From assembly GCA_013112585.1 (NCBI GenBank), contig JABFGH010000004.1, positions 62,001 through 126,000 of the forward strand: a stretch of DNA of 64,000 nucleotides, written 5' to 3'. The DNA comes from Ignavibacteriota bacterium. Its GTDB lineage: Bacteria; Bacteroidota; Ignavibacteria; Ignavibacteriales; Melioribacteraceae. Each line of letters begins with the position of its first letter. Within the stretch, counting starts at the first letter, position 1. The translations under genes were made by a program, and so were the position numbers. Below, in pieces: positions 1 to 11,400 of this stretch. The notes below the pieces were generated by a model that was not told where the DNA came from, ran no database searches, and saw nothing but the letters and a program-made list of their open reading frames with translations.

Positions 1-1
1 A

Positions 2-1159
2 GTTACCGATATTTATTTAAACGGCAGCGAAAGTGTAAACATCTCCCTTCAATCCATTATTGAGTATGACTTAAAACGAATTAGTTTTGGTTTGTTAAGC
101 AATAACTTGTCAGTTTACAATTATTTTTTAATCAACAATATTATTTGCAGTATTTTTAATTTTATTGAATTGGCTGACTACAGTGATGAAATCGAAAAGT
201 TTTTTACTGAACAAAAATTTGGGTCAAACGAAAAATTAGAACAGTTCGTTAAAGAATTTGACAGATTTAGAAACTTACGTATGGATGACTTAAACTTAGA
301 TGAATTTCGCCCTGAAATAAATTTTATTCATAATATTATTCACAGCGAACAGACACATAAAAACTTACTTTACTATACGTCAGTTAATTTAACCGAAAGA
401 AAATTTCGAACAACTATAAAATCAATTTATGATTATATAGTTAATAAAAATTACAAAGGTATTGAAGATAAACTGAATTACTTTGATGCCGAAATTGAAA
501 AAATTAAAGCAAAGATTGAAAAATATAACCGGGAAGGAAAAGGCTTAATTGAAAAGATAAAAAATGAAACAAAAGAAAATATAGCCGAATTTGAAAGAAA
601 AATTGAGCATAACCTATCCCTGCTGGACAACAGATTAAATAACCTAAATCTGCAGAATAGCTATAACCCGGTTAACGCATTTAAGAATTCCTTAACCTAC
701 AGTTTTGTAATATCACTTCTAATTTTTTTAGTAGCCGGAATGGCAAGCTATTCCAATGTAACAGGCGGAGACGTGATTGAGATGCATAGTTCAATTTACT
801 CATTTTTAGCACCGGGAGTAAAGTGGGGTTCAATTGCATTTTTACTTGGTTTTTTATTCGCAATATTTTCATCCATCTCGGCAATTATGGAACGATCGAC
901 ACAAAAACAGAGAATTGTTCAGCGAATAGGTTTTGTAAAAAACCAGCGTGAAAGACAAGTAAAAGAGCTGGAGAAGAAAAAAGAACATGATATTAAAATT
1001 GCGGGAGAAAATCTTGCAGAAATCAAAAAAGAATATGAAGCCCAGATAGAAAAGTTTAAAAATGATAAAATTGAAAAAGAACAAGAAATTAGAAAAGAAG
1101 CAGATGAAAAAATTCAAAAAGAGTCGGAACCAATAAAACCCTTCCTTAAAGAATCTTAA
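2..1159 (+). CDS. Unknown two-TM coiled-coil protein, 5' end outside window
   Basis: The frame is open from base 2 with no stop, so the gene starts upstream of the window; a TTG at 92 is in frame but has no special support as a start. Counted from that TTG, residues about 130-185 and 290-350 are charged Lys/Glu-rich coiled coils. Between them lie two hydrophobic segments (about 204-224 and 245-268) separated by a short polar loop. This looks like a membrane hairpin with long helices on both sides. I recognise no enzymatic motif. It lies outside the flagellar operons and is followed by a small hairpin. Function unknown. Confidence 0.75.
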   Translation, partial: VTDIYLNGSESVNISLQSIIEYDLKRISFGLLSNNLSVYNYFLINNIICSIFNFIELADYSDEIEKFFTEQKFGSNEKLEQFVKEFDRFRNLRMDDLNLDEFRPEINFIHNIIHSEQTHKNLLYYTSVNLTERKFRTTIKSIYDYIVNKNYKGIEDKLNYFDAEIEKIKAKIEKYNREGKGLIEKIKNETKENIAEFERKIEHNLSLLDNRLNNLNLQNSYNPVNAFKNSLTYSFVISLLIFLVAGMASYSNVTGGDVIEMHSSIYSFLAPGVKWGSIAFLLGFLFAIFSSISAIMERSTQKQRIVQRIGFVKNQRERQVKELEKKKEHDIKIAGENLAEIKKEYEAQIEKFKNDKIEKEQEIRKEADEKIQKESEPIKPFLKES

Positions 1160-1166
1160 CAAAATA

Positions 1167-1188
1167 GGTTGGCTGTTATTAGCCAACT
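1167..1188 (+). terminator. Possible weak terminator hairpin
   Basis: GTTGGCT (1168-1174) pairs with AGCCAAC (1181-1187) around a 6-nt loop, 8 bases after the stop of the first gene. No T-tract follows on the + strand, so factor-independent termination is doubtful. Confidence 0.35.
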
Positions 1189-1312
1189 CCTCAATAGTAA
1201 TCACTAAAGTTTTGAAAATAAGTCAATTTGGCTGTTTTATTCTTCTATTAATAAGGCACATTAGTTGAGTTTTGCTGTGTGTTAATAAAATAGTTTTAGA
1301 ACAGGAAAATGA

Positions 1313-4300
1313 ATGGAATACAGCAAGGCGAGTACAACTTTTGTTCAAGAGATAAAACAGCGGCTGAATAATTCAAGCGAAAACAATTTGACGGAAGTTC
1401 AGCAAATCGAAAATTTTATTGCTAAAAAGGAATATGATAAAGCGGGTAATTTGGCAATTCAATTACTTGATCAAAATTCAAATAACCAAAAAGTATTAGA
1501 ATTACTGGCAGAGACTAAATTTCTTCAGGGAGATATTCTTGAAGCAGAAATGCTTTTTGAAAATGTGCTTAAGAATAGCGAAAAAAAATCGGCTGCGTTA
1601 AAGTATTTAATCGAAATTAACATTGAAAAACATTCCCTTTCTGTTGCCTTAAACTATTTTATTGAATTTTTAATGTTAGAACCCTACGATGAACAATCAA
1701 AAATATATTCAGAATTTTTTGCAACAAATTTAAAAGGTGATCTGCAAAAACGTTTTTATAGTTTTATGAATTTCAATGAAATGGTACCCACAACCTTTAC
1801 CATTGAAACTGCATTGGCATGCGATCTTAAGTGTCCCGAATGCGCAATTGGCGGAGGAATGATCAACAGCCGCGCAAAAGGGTTTATGAAATTTGATCAG
1901 TTCAAAGAGATTTTTGATAAAATCAAACCATCATGCGAATATCTATACCTGCACTTGTGGGGGGAGCCAATGCTCAATAAGGAAATATTTAAAATCATAT
2001 CTTATGCATCGCAGTTCACCCGAACAAACATCAGCACAAATGCACAATCATTAGATAATAATAAAATAGAAAAACTAATTACATCGGGAGTCTCTGATCT
2101 GATCGTTTCAATTGATGGTTATTCCCAAGAAGTATATGAAAAATATAGAGTGGGGGGGGATGTTAAACAGGCTCTTAAATCGCTGCACAAACTCGCCTCT
2201 GTAAATACAAAGTATGGTAATAAAGTTCAGATCACACCTCAGTTTATAGTATTTGAGCACAACGAGCATGAAGTTGAAAGCTTTGAAAAATACTGCTCTA
2301 GTATAGGATTAAAACCTTTGTTCAAAGCCCCCTATATACGCAGCAATAATTCGGAATTCTCATTTTCTTCGAACACAAATTACCGAAGAAAACAGTATGA
2401 AGATGAAGTCTCGCTAAAGACTGCTATGGCTGATTGTGTTAATGCAAAAGAGGTTTTTACTATTAATCTTGATGGTTCAGTAATAGTTTGCTGCCATGAT
2501 TATGATAAAGCAACAAATTTTGGAAATATTTTTGAAGAAGACTTGACAACAATTTGGAACAAGTCTGACTATAGAAAATACAGATGGAAAATTATTGACG
2601 GTCAAGCGTCAAGTTTTTGCATAGATAATTGTATGACGTACACCAAAGCATTGGAAGAACCTGAAGTCCAGAAGAAGGAAGTAAAAATTAGTAATAAACC
2701 AGAGCGGCAAAAGGAGGTAAATCTATCCAAGGTAAATCTTTGCAGCGGACCTCGGAAACTAAATGATTATGTAAATATTGATATAACTCCGAACTCCGAT
2801 ATCGTGCTTGATCTCGAAAAATCATTATTGCCCTTTGAAGATAATTCAGTTGAAACCTTGGTCTGCATTTCCGCCATAAATTATTTTACAAGGGCAAGAG
2901 CTCTTGAAATTATTAAAGATGTTTTTAGAACATTGACTGACGGTGGGGTAGCTCGCTTTGGTGTTCAGGATTTAAGGTTATTGACAAAAAAATATTTAGA
3001 TAAAGATGAACAATTCTTTTTTGAAAAACTTGAAGACGGATCAAATCGTTTTCCCAGCGATACATTAGCAGATAAATTTAATGAGTGGTTTTATGGTTTT
3101 CCCTCCTCAGGCAAACACTGCAAATATGTTTACGACTTTGAAAGTTTGGCATTTCTATTTAAGAAAGCAGGTTTTAAAAAAGTAGAACAGAAACAGTATA
3201 GAGAAAGCGAAATTGAAAATATTGAGTTGATAGATAATAGACCGGAACAATTGTTTTTTTTGGAAGCAGTTAAAGAATGCAAAGAAGATTTTGATAAAAG
3301 TAAAATAAAAATTAGTTCGAGCAATGATTGGAGTAATGAAAAGAACTGGCAAGCATTATTAGAAAAATTAGAAGAGAATATTTCTGATAAAAAATCTTTA
3401 GTAAAAGCAGCTCAGTTAATGATCAACACAAATAAGTGGTCTTACTTAATTAAAATGCTCAATAAATATTTATCTGCAAATGCAAATGACGAAGAAATAC
3501 GAAGGTTATTAAACAAAGCTGAGCGTAAGTTAAAAGAGGAAGAACCTACACAACAACAGATTTTGCAGAACCAAAAGGAAAGTTTGAAGTTGAACAAACT
3601 GAACGGATCAGTCCGGTCAGATGAGTTCCATCTTAGAAAAGCAATTGATTGGATATTAACAGCATTTGACGCAGCCGGTGGTAAAGGAATCTCAGCAAAT
3701 TATAATCTTATTGATAAAAAATGGAATATGGCTTATCCGGAAACTACCGGGTACATAATTCCCACTCTAATAGAATTTAGTAAACAAACAAATGATTATA
3801 GCATTATAGATAAAGCAATTCAGATGGCAGATTGGGCAATAGCAATACAATGGAATAACGGCGGCATCGGAGAACCCGTTGGTGTCTTTGGTCGCAAGCC
3901 TATAATTTTTAATACATCTCAAGTGATTCTTGGATTTCTTTCATGCTATGATTTAACAAGTGATATTAAATATTTGAACGCTGCAATAAAGGCGGGAGAC
4001 TGGATAACCGGTAGTCAAGAAAAAGACGGAAGCTGGAAAGAGAACACATATAAAGGTCCCCAGTCATACCATATCAGAACAGCATGGTCCTTATTGGAAT
4101 TATTTAAAGTGAGCAATGATCAAAAATATTCTAATGCTGCGCATAATAATTTGAAATATACATTAAGTCTTGCTGAAGAGAACGGGTTTATAAATAACAC
4201 TAGTTTAGAATATCCCGAAAAATCTTGGACGCATTTTATTGGTTATACATTAGTTGGACTTCTTGAAATTTATAGACTTATCGATGATAAAGAGTCTAAA

Positions 4301-4717
4301 CTCAAATTAATGAGTGTGCTAATTAATGCTGCAGAAAATCTCATCGAATATTATAATCAAAATCGTGAAAGACAAAGCTATCCCTGTTTTCCCGGAACAT
4401 TTGATAACAACTGGAGGAGCACTGATAACTGGAGCTGTATTTCGGGGAATGCACAATTGGAATTCTTTTTAAGAAGAATGCACATTCAAACTAAGTATCC
4501 TCAATATTTAGCATGCGCAGACAAAGTGCTCGATGATTTAAAGCATCTTCAAATTTTGGATATTGCCGAAAATGATAAGAATCTATATGGTTCATTTACA
4601 GGTTCATATCCGGTTGAAGGACAATACAGGAAATATAACATTCCAAATTGGGGAGTAAAATTCTTTGCGGATTCACTAATTCAAAAAATTTATAAAGTAA
4701 ATAAGTATTTAGGCTGA
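1313..4717 (+). CDS. TPR / radical SAM-SPASM / methyltransferase-like / six-hairpin fusion enzyme
   Basis: First gene of the glycosylation island, 1134 aa. A TPR-like N-terminus (about 25-130) leads to a radical SAM core with the cluster motif C170xxxC174xxC177 and the segment HLWGEPMLN. A SPASM-like Cys region starts near C375 (DCVNAKE, then CCHDYD and CIDNC). Residues about 470-650 resemble a class I methyltransferase (LCSGPRKLNDYVNIDI, then FEDNSVETLV). Residues about 770-1134 form an alpha-helical repeat with W and GS motifs (TTGYIIPTL, GSQEKDGSWKE), as in six-hairpin glycosidase or epimerase folds. AGGA lies 7 bases before the ATG. SAM-dependent chemistry on a sugar or peptide is inferred; the substrate is unknown. 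The next gene begins 6 bases after the stop. Confidence 0.75.
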   Translation: MEYSKASTTFVQEIKQRLNNSSENNLTEVQQIENFIAKKEYDKAGNLAIQLLDQNSNNQKVLELLAETKFLQGDILEAEMLFENVLKNSEKKSAALKYLIEINIEKHSLSVALNYFIEFLMLEPYDEQSKIYSEFFATNLKGDLQKRFYSFMNFNEMVPTTFTIETALACDLKCPECAIGGGMINSRAKGFMKFDQFKEIFDKIKPSCEYLYLHLWGEPMLNKEIFKIISYASQFTRTNISTNAQSLDNNKIEKLITSGVSDLIVSIDGYSQEVYEKYRVGGDVKQALKSLHKLASVNTKYGNKVQITPQFIVFEHNEHEVESFEKYCSSIGLKPLFKAPYIRSNNSEFSFSSNTNYRRKQYEDEVSLKTAMADCVNAKEVFTINLDGSVIVCCHDYDKATNFGNIFEEDLTTIWNKSDYRKYRWKIIDGQASSFCIDNCMTYTKALEEPEVQKKEVKISNKPERQKEVNLSKVNLCSGPRKLNDYVNIDITPNSDIVLDLEKSLLPFEDNSVETLVCISAINYFTRARALEIIKDVFRTLTDGGVARFGVQDLRLLTKKYLDKDEQFFFEKLEDGSNRFPSDTLADKFNEWFYGFPSSGKHCKYVYDFESLAFLFKKAGFKKVEQKQYRESEIENIELIDNRPEQLFFLEAVKECKEDFDKSKIKISSSNDWSNEKNWQALLEKLEENISDKKSLVKAAQLMINTNKWSYLIKMLNKYLSANANDEEIRRLLNKAERKLKEEEPTQQQILQNQKESLKLNKLNGSVRSDEFHLRKAIDWILTAFDAAGGKGISANYNLIDKKWNMAYPETTGYIIPTLIEFSKQTNDYSIIDKAIQMADWAIAIQWNNGGIGEPVGVFGRKPIIFNTSQVILGFLSCYDLTSDIKYLNAAIKAGDWITGSQEKDGSWKENTYKGPQSYHIRTAWSLLELFKVSNDQKYSNAAHNNLKYTLSLAEENGFINNTSLEYPEKSWTHFIGYTLVGLLEIYRLIDDKESKLKLMSVLINAAENLIEYYNQNRERQSYPCFPGTFDNNWRSTDNWSCISGNAQLEFFLRRMHIQTKYPQYLACADKVLDDLKHLQILDIAENDKNLYGSFTGSYPVEGQYRKYNIPNWGVKFFADSLIQKIYKVNKYLG

Positions 4718-4723
4718 TTGTAA

Positions 4724-7700
4724 ATGGCATCATCAAAACTTAAAAGACGAGTTAAAAAAAATATTTCAATTACTGACTATCAATCAGCTTTGAATACAGC
4801 AAGGCAATATTTTGAAAGCGCAGCATATGTTGATGCTTTTGATATATATGAGCAGACTTTAAGGACGTTTCCTGATTCTGCTGTGGAACTGCTCTCCGAA
4901 CTATACGATAGATATAAAATGCTTCCTAATAGAAATCGATATAATCTTTACCAATCAAGAATTTATGATTTTGATATAAAGGAAGGTGAAAAAGTTCTTG
5001 ATATCGGAAGCGGGCATATGCCGTTTCCCTTTGCTACACATTTGGCTGATATTTCACTTGAAGATCACAACTATGGCAGAGCCGGGGCACCATTTAAGTT
5101 TCAAGATGGGAAACCATGCTATGAGTTTAATATAGAAGAAATTCCTTTTGAGGATAAGGAATTTGATTTTGTTTACTGCTCGCATGTGCTTGAGCATACC
5201 CAAGTTCCGGAAAGAGCATGCGAAGAATTAATGAGAGTTGCAAAACGCGGCTATATTGAAACGCCAACACGGGCAAAAGATTTATGGCTTAACAGTGCCA
5301 AAATTTCAAATCATATTTGGTCGGTTGAATACTTAAACGAAACACTAATTTTCGATGAGTATGAAGAATCTGATTTACTAGGTGTTGAGACCGATATACT
5401 AATGAACATGCATGTCGCTCCGCAAAATGAACGTGAAAGAGCTTACTCTGCTCTTATCTATCTGAAACCTGATATGTTCAATACAATGGTTTATTGGGAG
5501 AATAATTTTAAGTATGAGGTAAGGAGGAAATCTCAAATCCAGTTGTCAGTTCCGGTTAGTGAACCAACTCAAATAAACAATGAGAAAAAAGAAGAAGTAA
5601 ACTTTGTTCAAGTTCATACATTTTATCCTCAATATTTGGAAAACTTTTTAAGAACGCATCCGCAGCTTTCTAATCTTACATTTGACCAAGCAAGAAAACT
5701 TTTATTGCAAGATGGATTTAGCGCATCACATCTTTTAGGTAATGGGCTCGCTGAGATTGGATATCGCACAGAAACAATAGTTGCTAACTGCGGCACTCTT
5801 CAATCTAAATGGTTGAGTGAAGCTAAGTTAAATGTAAGAGATCAAAAAAGTATCGTTCAAGATATTGTAATTCAACAGTTGGAAGAACTAAAGCCGGAAG
5901 TATTGTATTTAACTGACCCGATAAACTTCGACAGTAGATTTTTAAGAAAACTATCCTTTACTCCAAAATTAGTAATCGGCTGGCGGGCAGCTACAATTCC
6001 CGAAGGAACTGACTGGAGCAGTTTTGATATAATTTTAACCAGCTTAAACGGATTAAAAAACTATGCTTTAGAATTAGGTGCAAAGTCTTCTCAAATATTT
6101 TATCCCGGTTACCCTAATTGGATTTCAGCACACACAAAAAATATTCAGCCTGAATTTGATTTATCATTTGCCGGTCAATGGACTTTAGATCAGCACACAC
6201 AAAGAAATGCATATTTAAAGAGCATTGCAGATGGCTCATCATCTGGAAAATTAAATCTGGCTTTTTACTTAAGCGGACAAATAAATACGATTGATCCAAG
6301 TGTGCAGCAATTCAATAAGGGGGCAAGGTTTGGAATAGATATGCACAAAGCTGTTAGAAGCGGAAAGATCGCATTTGATGCTCGCGGCGACATTAATTAC
6401 TCCATGGCAGATAAAAAAATTGATTTGACTGACAACGAAACTGCAAACATGCGAATTTTTGAAGCGACAGGCGAAGGAGTGTTTCTTTTAACTAAATATC
6501 ACAAAAACTTGAACAGCTTATTTAAAATAGGGAAAGAGATAGAAACCTATTCGGATGAAAAAGAATTACTTGATAAAATAAATTATTACCTAGCTCATGA
6601 AAATGAACGAACAGAAATAGCAATTAACGGTCAGCAAAAATGTTTACGTGAACATTCTTTGGATAATCGAATTAAAGAATTTGATCAGATAGTTAGAACT
6701 AATCTTGAAAAAAAGAGAAAGAATATGGATGAATCACCATTGATCATTGAGGAAAAAAACTCAATTGAGGATATAAATGAAATGATAAAAATAGCTGCGG
6801 ATAAATTGGAAGAAAATAAACTTGAAGAAGCATTCCAATTACTCATAAAAGTAAAAGGCTTAAAACAACCGGTTGAAAATACAGATTTATTACGCGCTGC
6901 ATACTTTATGCAAGTCAATCAGATTGAGGCAGCCCGTGAAGCAGTTTATGAGGAACTCTCGTATTTTCCAAATAATCAGATTGCAAAAAATCTATTAAAC
7001 CAGTTAGAAAAATCAGAACAAATCAATATTCATGATAGTGAGTTCAAATTTGTATTTGAAAAGGTTCGACCATATACAATGCTTAGTCTTGAAAGGCTAT
7101 ATTCACTTTGGCTGCTGGCAAAAAAGGTATGCGAAAAAGACCTACCGGGTAATTTTGTTGAATGCGGTGTTGCCCGCGGAGGCTCATCAGCTTTACTTGC
7201 ATATGTAATTAAAAAATATTCAAACTCTCCCCGAAAAATATATACATTCGATTCTTTTGAGGGTATGCCTGAACCTACTGCAAAAGATACTCATGCAGGA
7301 CAAGGAGCTAATGATACAGGATGGGGAACAGGTACATGCTCAGCACCCGAAGAAAGTTTAATAAGAATTTGTAATGAATTAGATGTGGTTGAATTCGTTG
7401 TGCCTGTAAAAGGATATTTTGAAAATACCTTGCCCGATTATAAAAATAAGGTTGGTTCAGTTGCTTTACTGCACATGGATGGAGATTGGTATGAATCAAC
7501 AAATGCAATTCTTAATAACATTTATGATAATGTAATTTCAAACGGAATTATCCAGGTTGATGATTTTGGATACTGGGAAGGATGCCGAAAATCCATTGAA
7601 GAATTTCAAGAAAAAAGAGCATTAAAATTTGATATAAATATAATTGATAATACAGGTGTTTGGTTTATAAAACCTGCTGATCAAAAAACAGATAGTTCCC

Positions 7701-8464
7701 AATTAGAATTTAAAGATGAAGCGAAATTATTAAATCTTGGCTGTGGAAATCGTTTTCATGAAGATTGGACAAATATAGATTTCGATTCCAATAATGAAAA
7801 TGTTAAAGCATATAATTTAAGAAATGGAATACCATTCAATGAGAATACATTTGATGCTGTATATCACTCACATTTATTAGAACACTTTCCCAAATCTGAA
7901 GCTCCTAAATTTTTAGAAGAATGTTATCGGGTTTTAAAACGCGGTGGAATAATTAGAATTGCCGTACCAAATTTGGAAGAGATTGCAAATCAATATTTGC
8001 TGAATCTTAATAAGGCGGTTGAAGGCGACAGTGAAGCACAAGACCGATATGACTGGATAATGCTTGAATTACTGGACCAGGCAGTTAGAAATTATAGCGG
8101 CGGTGAAATGCTTGAATACTGGAAGCAGAATCCTATGCCCGCTGAAGATTTTGTGGTTGAAAGATTAGGCTCCGAAGTAAAGGGCTTTCTAAATACCGTT
8201 AGAAATGGGAATAATGGTTTTAAAGGAAATATAAATATCTCACCAAAAGATATTGGCGATTTTAGACTGTCCGGTGAAATACATCAATGGATGTATGATC
8301 GGTTCTCCCTCGGAAGATTATTAACTCAAACAGGATTTAAACAGGTAAGTGCCTGTAAAGCAGATAATTCAATGATACCAAAATTTAATAGTTATTTACT
8401 TGATATTGAAAACGATGGTTCGGTACGTAAACCGGATTCACTTTTTATGGAAGCGAAAAAATGA
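4724..8464 (+). CDS. Fusion of three methyltransferases and a CgeB-like glycosyltransferase
   Basis: 1246 aa. A short TPR-like N-terminus precedes methyltransferase 1 (about 85-205; VLDIGSGH near 91, FDFVYCSHVLEHT). Residues about 293-665 look like a GT-B glycosyltransferase of the CgeB/family 1 type (FSASHLLGNGLAEIGY, NMRIFEATGEGVFLLT). After a TPR-like spacer comes a TylF/macrocin-type O-methyltransferase (about 775-980; NFVECGVARGGSS, FDSFEGMPEP, MDGDWYES near 918). The C-terminus is a third methyltransferase (from about 1001; LLNLGCGNRFHEDW, HSHLLEHF, RVLKRGGIIRIAVP). Probable role: transfer and O-methylation of sugars on a surface or flagellin glycan. The stop overlaps the next start as ATGA. 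Order and number of activities are clear; substrates are not. Confidence 0.78.
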   Translation: MASSKLKRRVKKNISITDYQSALNTARQYFESAAYVDAFDIYEQTLRTFPDSAVELLSELYDRYKMLPNRNRYNLYQSRIYDFDIKEGEKVLDIGSGHMPFPFATHLADISLEDHNYGRAGAPFKFQDGKPCYEFNIEEIPFEDKEFDFVYCSHVLEHTQVPERACEELMRVAKRGYIETPTRAKDLWLNSAKISNHIWSVEYLNETLIFDEYEESDLLGVETDILMNMHVAPQNERERAYSALIYLKPDMFNTMVYWENNFKYEVRRKSQIQLSVPVSEPTQINNEKKEEVNFVQVHTFYPQYLENFLRTHPQLSNLTFDQARKLLLQDGFSASHLLGNGLAEIGYRTETIVANCGTLQSKWLSEAKLNVRDQKSIVQDIVIQQLEELKPEVLYLTDPINFDSRFLRKLSFTPKLVIGWRAATIPEGTDWSSFDIILTSLNGLKNYALELGAKSSQIFYPGYPNWISAHTKNIQPEFDLSFAGQWTLDQHTQRNAYLKSIADGSSSGKLNLAFYLSGQINTIDPSVQQFNKGARFGIDMHKAVRSGKIAFDARGDINYSMADKKIDLTDNETANMRIFEATGEGVFLLTKYHKNLNSLFKIGKEIETYSDEKELLDKINYYLAHENERTEIAINGQQKCLREHSLDNRIKEFDQIVRTNLEKKRKNMDESPLIIEEKNSIEDINEMIKIAADKLEENKLEEAFQLLIKVKGLKQPVENTDLLRAAYFMQVNQIEAAREAVYEELSYFPNNQIAKNLLNQLEKSEQINIHDSEFKFVFEKVRPYTMLSLERLYSLWLLAKKVCEKDLPGNFVECGVARGGSSALLAYVIKKYSNSPRKIYTFDSFEGMPEPTAKDTHAGQGANDTGWGTGTCSAPEESLIRICNELDVVEFVVPVKGYFENTLPDYKNKVGSVALLHMDGDWYESTNAILNNIYDNVISNGIIQVDDFGYWEGCRKSIEEFQEKRALKFDINIIDNTGVWFIKPADQKTDSSQLEFKDEAKLLNLGCGNRFHEDWTNIDFDSNNENVKAYNLRNGIPFNENTFDAVYHSHLLEHFPKSEAPKFLEECYRVLKRGGIIRIAVPNLEEIANQYLLNLNKAVEGDSEAQDRYDWIMLELLDQAVRNYSGGEMLEYWKQNPMPAEDFVVERLGSEVKGFLNTVRNGNNGFKGNINISPKDIGDFRLSGEIHQWMYDRFSLGRLLTQTGFKQVSACKADNSMIPKFNSYLLDIENDGSVRKPDSLFMEAKK

Positions 8465-11400
8465 AGATAGTTCACATTTGTACACAAGATTTTGGCGGTG
8501 CCGGTAAAGCGGCATACAGACTTAATTTAGGACTTAATGCAATTGGCATTGATTCCAAAATGGTTGTAATGAGTAAGAATAGCGGCGACTATAGTGTTAA
8601 AGTTCTGCCCGAAACAGGTCAAGAGAATATATTTAATTGCGTAGCTGTAGATGTGCATAGATCTCAAATGTTTTTTCAGCAGTGGCAAAATTGGACTGCA
8701 ATGCTTAACGATTATCCAAATAAACCGCAAGGTTTAGAAATGTTCTCTGATGCAACAGCGCTAAGCAAATTGGAAAATTGTTTGGAGATAAAAGAGGCAG
8801 ATATAATAAATCTTCATTGGGTTGCAGGAATTGTTGATTATGAAACAATGAAGAGGGCTTTCGGCAGCAAGCCTATTATTTGGACACTTCACGATATGAA
8901 TCCATTTACCGGCGGATGTCATTATGCAGGGGATTGTAAAAATTATTTATCAAAGTGCAGTAATTGTGAACAACTTGGCAGCGATTATGAAAATGATGCT
9001 TCAAGCATAATCTGGAATACGAAAAATAGTGCATATCAAAATTTAGATATCAACATTGTTACTCCAAGTAAGTGGCTTGGAGAATGTGCTAAGGAAAGCT
9101 CACTCTTCTCTTCAAGGGATGTTCAAATAATTCCATACGGTTTTCCATTAGAAAAATTTAAGCCTTATGAAACTAAAGAATTAAAAACTAAATATGGAAT
9201 AAGTGAAAACACACAACTAGTACTGTTCGGTGCCGAAAGTGTAACTAACATGCGTAAAGGCTTTCCGTATTTACTTGAATCACTTAAACAAATTCAAGTT
9301 GAGCCTGGATGGGAAATTAAACTTGGTATTTTTGGTAACCTGCCGGATGAAATAAAAATAGAATCAAAATTTGAAATAATCAGATTTGGTTCATTTAGTG
9401 ATGAAGTAGAAATAGCTAAAATTTACAGCCTTGCTGACGTATTTGTAATTCCCTCATTGGAAGATAACCTTCCAAATACTGTTGTGGAGTCAATGGCGTG
9501 CGGAACCCCGGTAGTTGGTTTTAACATCGGCGGCATTCCGGATATGATCTCACATCTTAAGACAGGTTATCTGGCAGAGAAAAAAAATATTAAGGATTTG
9601 GCATTAGGAATAACCACTGTTTTATTCAAATTGAATGCGGATGAACTTAGTAAAAATTGTTTAGAAAACGCGCGCCAAAATTATCCTTTAAAACTGCAGG
9701 CGAGCAGATATGCTGAACTTTATACTAAAATTCTTTCTTCTAAATATATAGTTAAAAATGAACTGGCAGACATTCACAAAGCTGAAGAATTAATTGAAGC
9801 AGGCAAATATGATGATGCCAAGAAAATTTTATTGTCTCTTTTAGAGGATAATAACGAATCCGTTGTAGCATTAAATGATTTAGCTGTTATCAACATTTTG
9901 GAAAATAATTTTAGCAAAGCAGAAACCTATATCAATTCAGTTTTGCTGATTGATCCTCAAAATTCAATCGCTCATGAAAACTTAAATTTTATCATTCAGC
10001 AGAAATCAGCAGGGGATGAAAATCAAGAATTCCCAAAAATAACAATTGTTACCCCATCCTATAACCAGGCAGAATTTTTAGAAGAAACTATCAAATCGGT
10101 ACTTAGCCAGGGCTACCCGAATTTAGAATATATAATTATGGACGGCGGAAGCACTGACGGCTCAGTTGAAATTATTAAAAAGTACGAAGACCAACTTGCT
10201 TATTGGCAAAGTAAACCGGACGGCGGACAATATGCAGCCATTGAAGAGGGGCTGAATAGAGGAACCGGTGAAATAATGGGCTGGATAAATTCAGATGACA
10301 GGCTTTATCCGCAAAGTCTTCAAACAGTCGCCTCAATATTTATGAATGATAATAGTATTGAATGGATTACCGGACGACCTTCCATGTTTAACAATATGGG
10401 CGAACAGTTTTATAGAATCGATTTATCTGTTTGGTCGCAAGAAAGGTATTTGAAAAAAAATTATCAATTTATTCAGCAAGAATGTACGTTTTGGAAAAAA
10501 GTTCTTTGGGAAAAAGCTGGATCAAAATTAAGAAGTGAGTTAAAACTTGCAGGAGATTTAGAACTTTGGACAAGATTCTTCCGACATGCATATTTGCATT
10601 CAGTCGATATCTTATTAGGCGGGTTCAGAAAACAACCCAACCAAAAAACCGCATCATTCATGAATGAATATCTTAAAGAAGCGGAGAATATACTCGATGC
10701 GGAAATTGATTTTATAAATCAGACCGGTAAAACACCCAAAGGAAAAGTTCCGCTAATTAAACTGAATGAAAATTCAATTAGAAAATTTGGAAGCAAAGAA
10801 GAACTTGTAAGCTTAGTTGATTCAGTAGACAAATGTATTGAAGAAAATAAAATAAAATATGCAATAAGTAATTTGAAAAAAGCTCTGGTAATTGAACCGA
10901 ATGCATACCACTTAATTGAAGTATTATCGGATTTAGAATACAAGAACGGAAATACTACCGATTCGAAAATACTATTATGGAATTTAATTGAGCGTTTTAA
11001 TGCCGAAGAAGAGGTGTTTGATAAACTTCTAAAATATGAAATGGAAGAATTCCGTATTGATAATGCTTTTAGATTATTAAAAGTATATAAAAGCTCTTTC
11101 TCCTTAAATAAATACCAAACTGAATACGATAAATTAGATTCACAATTAAAAACATGCAGAGCATTTACAAAATTATTTCAGCTTGATAAAGTCGGAAGAG
11201 CGAGGGAAGCATTATCGAATTTGGAAGCATTTCAAAATAAGCTCTACTATAACTTCGGGGGAAGTGAAATATCATCAAATGGAAAGATCGATATTAGTTT
11301 TGAAGAACTGCTTGCCATAGCGCCAAGAGTAGTGGATCTAATTGATAACTTAAAGATGCAAGAGTTAAAAGTATTTCTTGAAGAAATTGTGCAAAACAAA

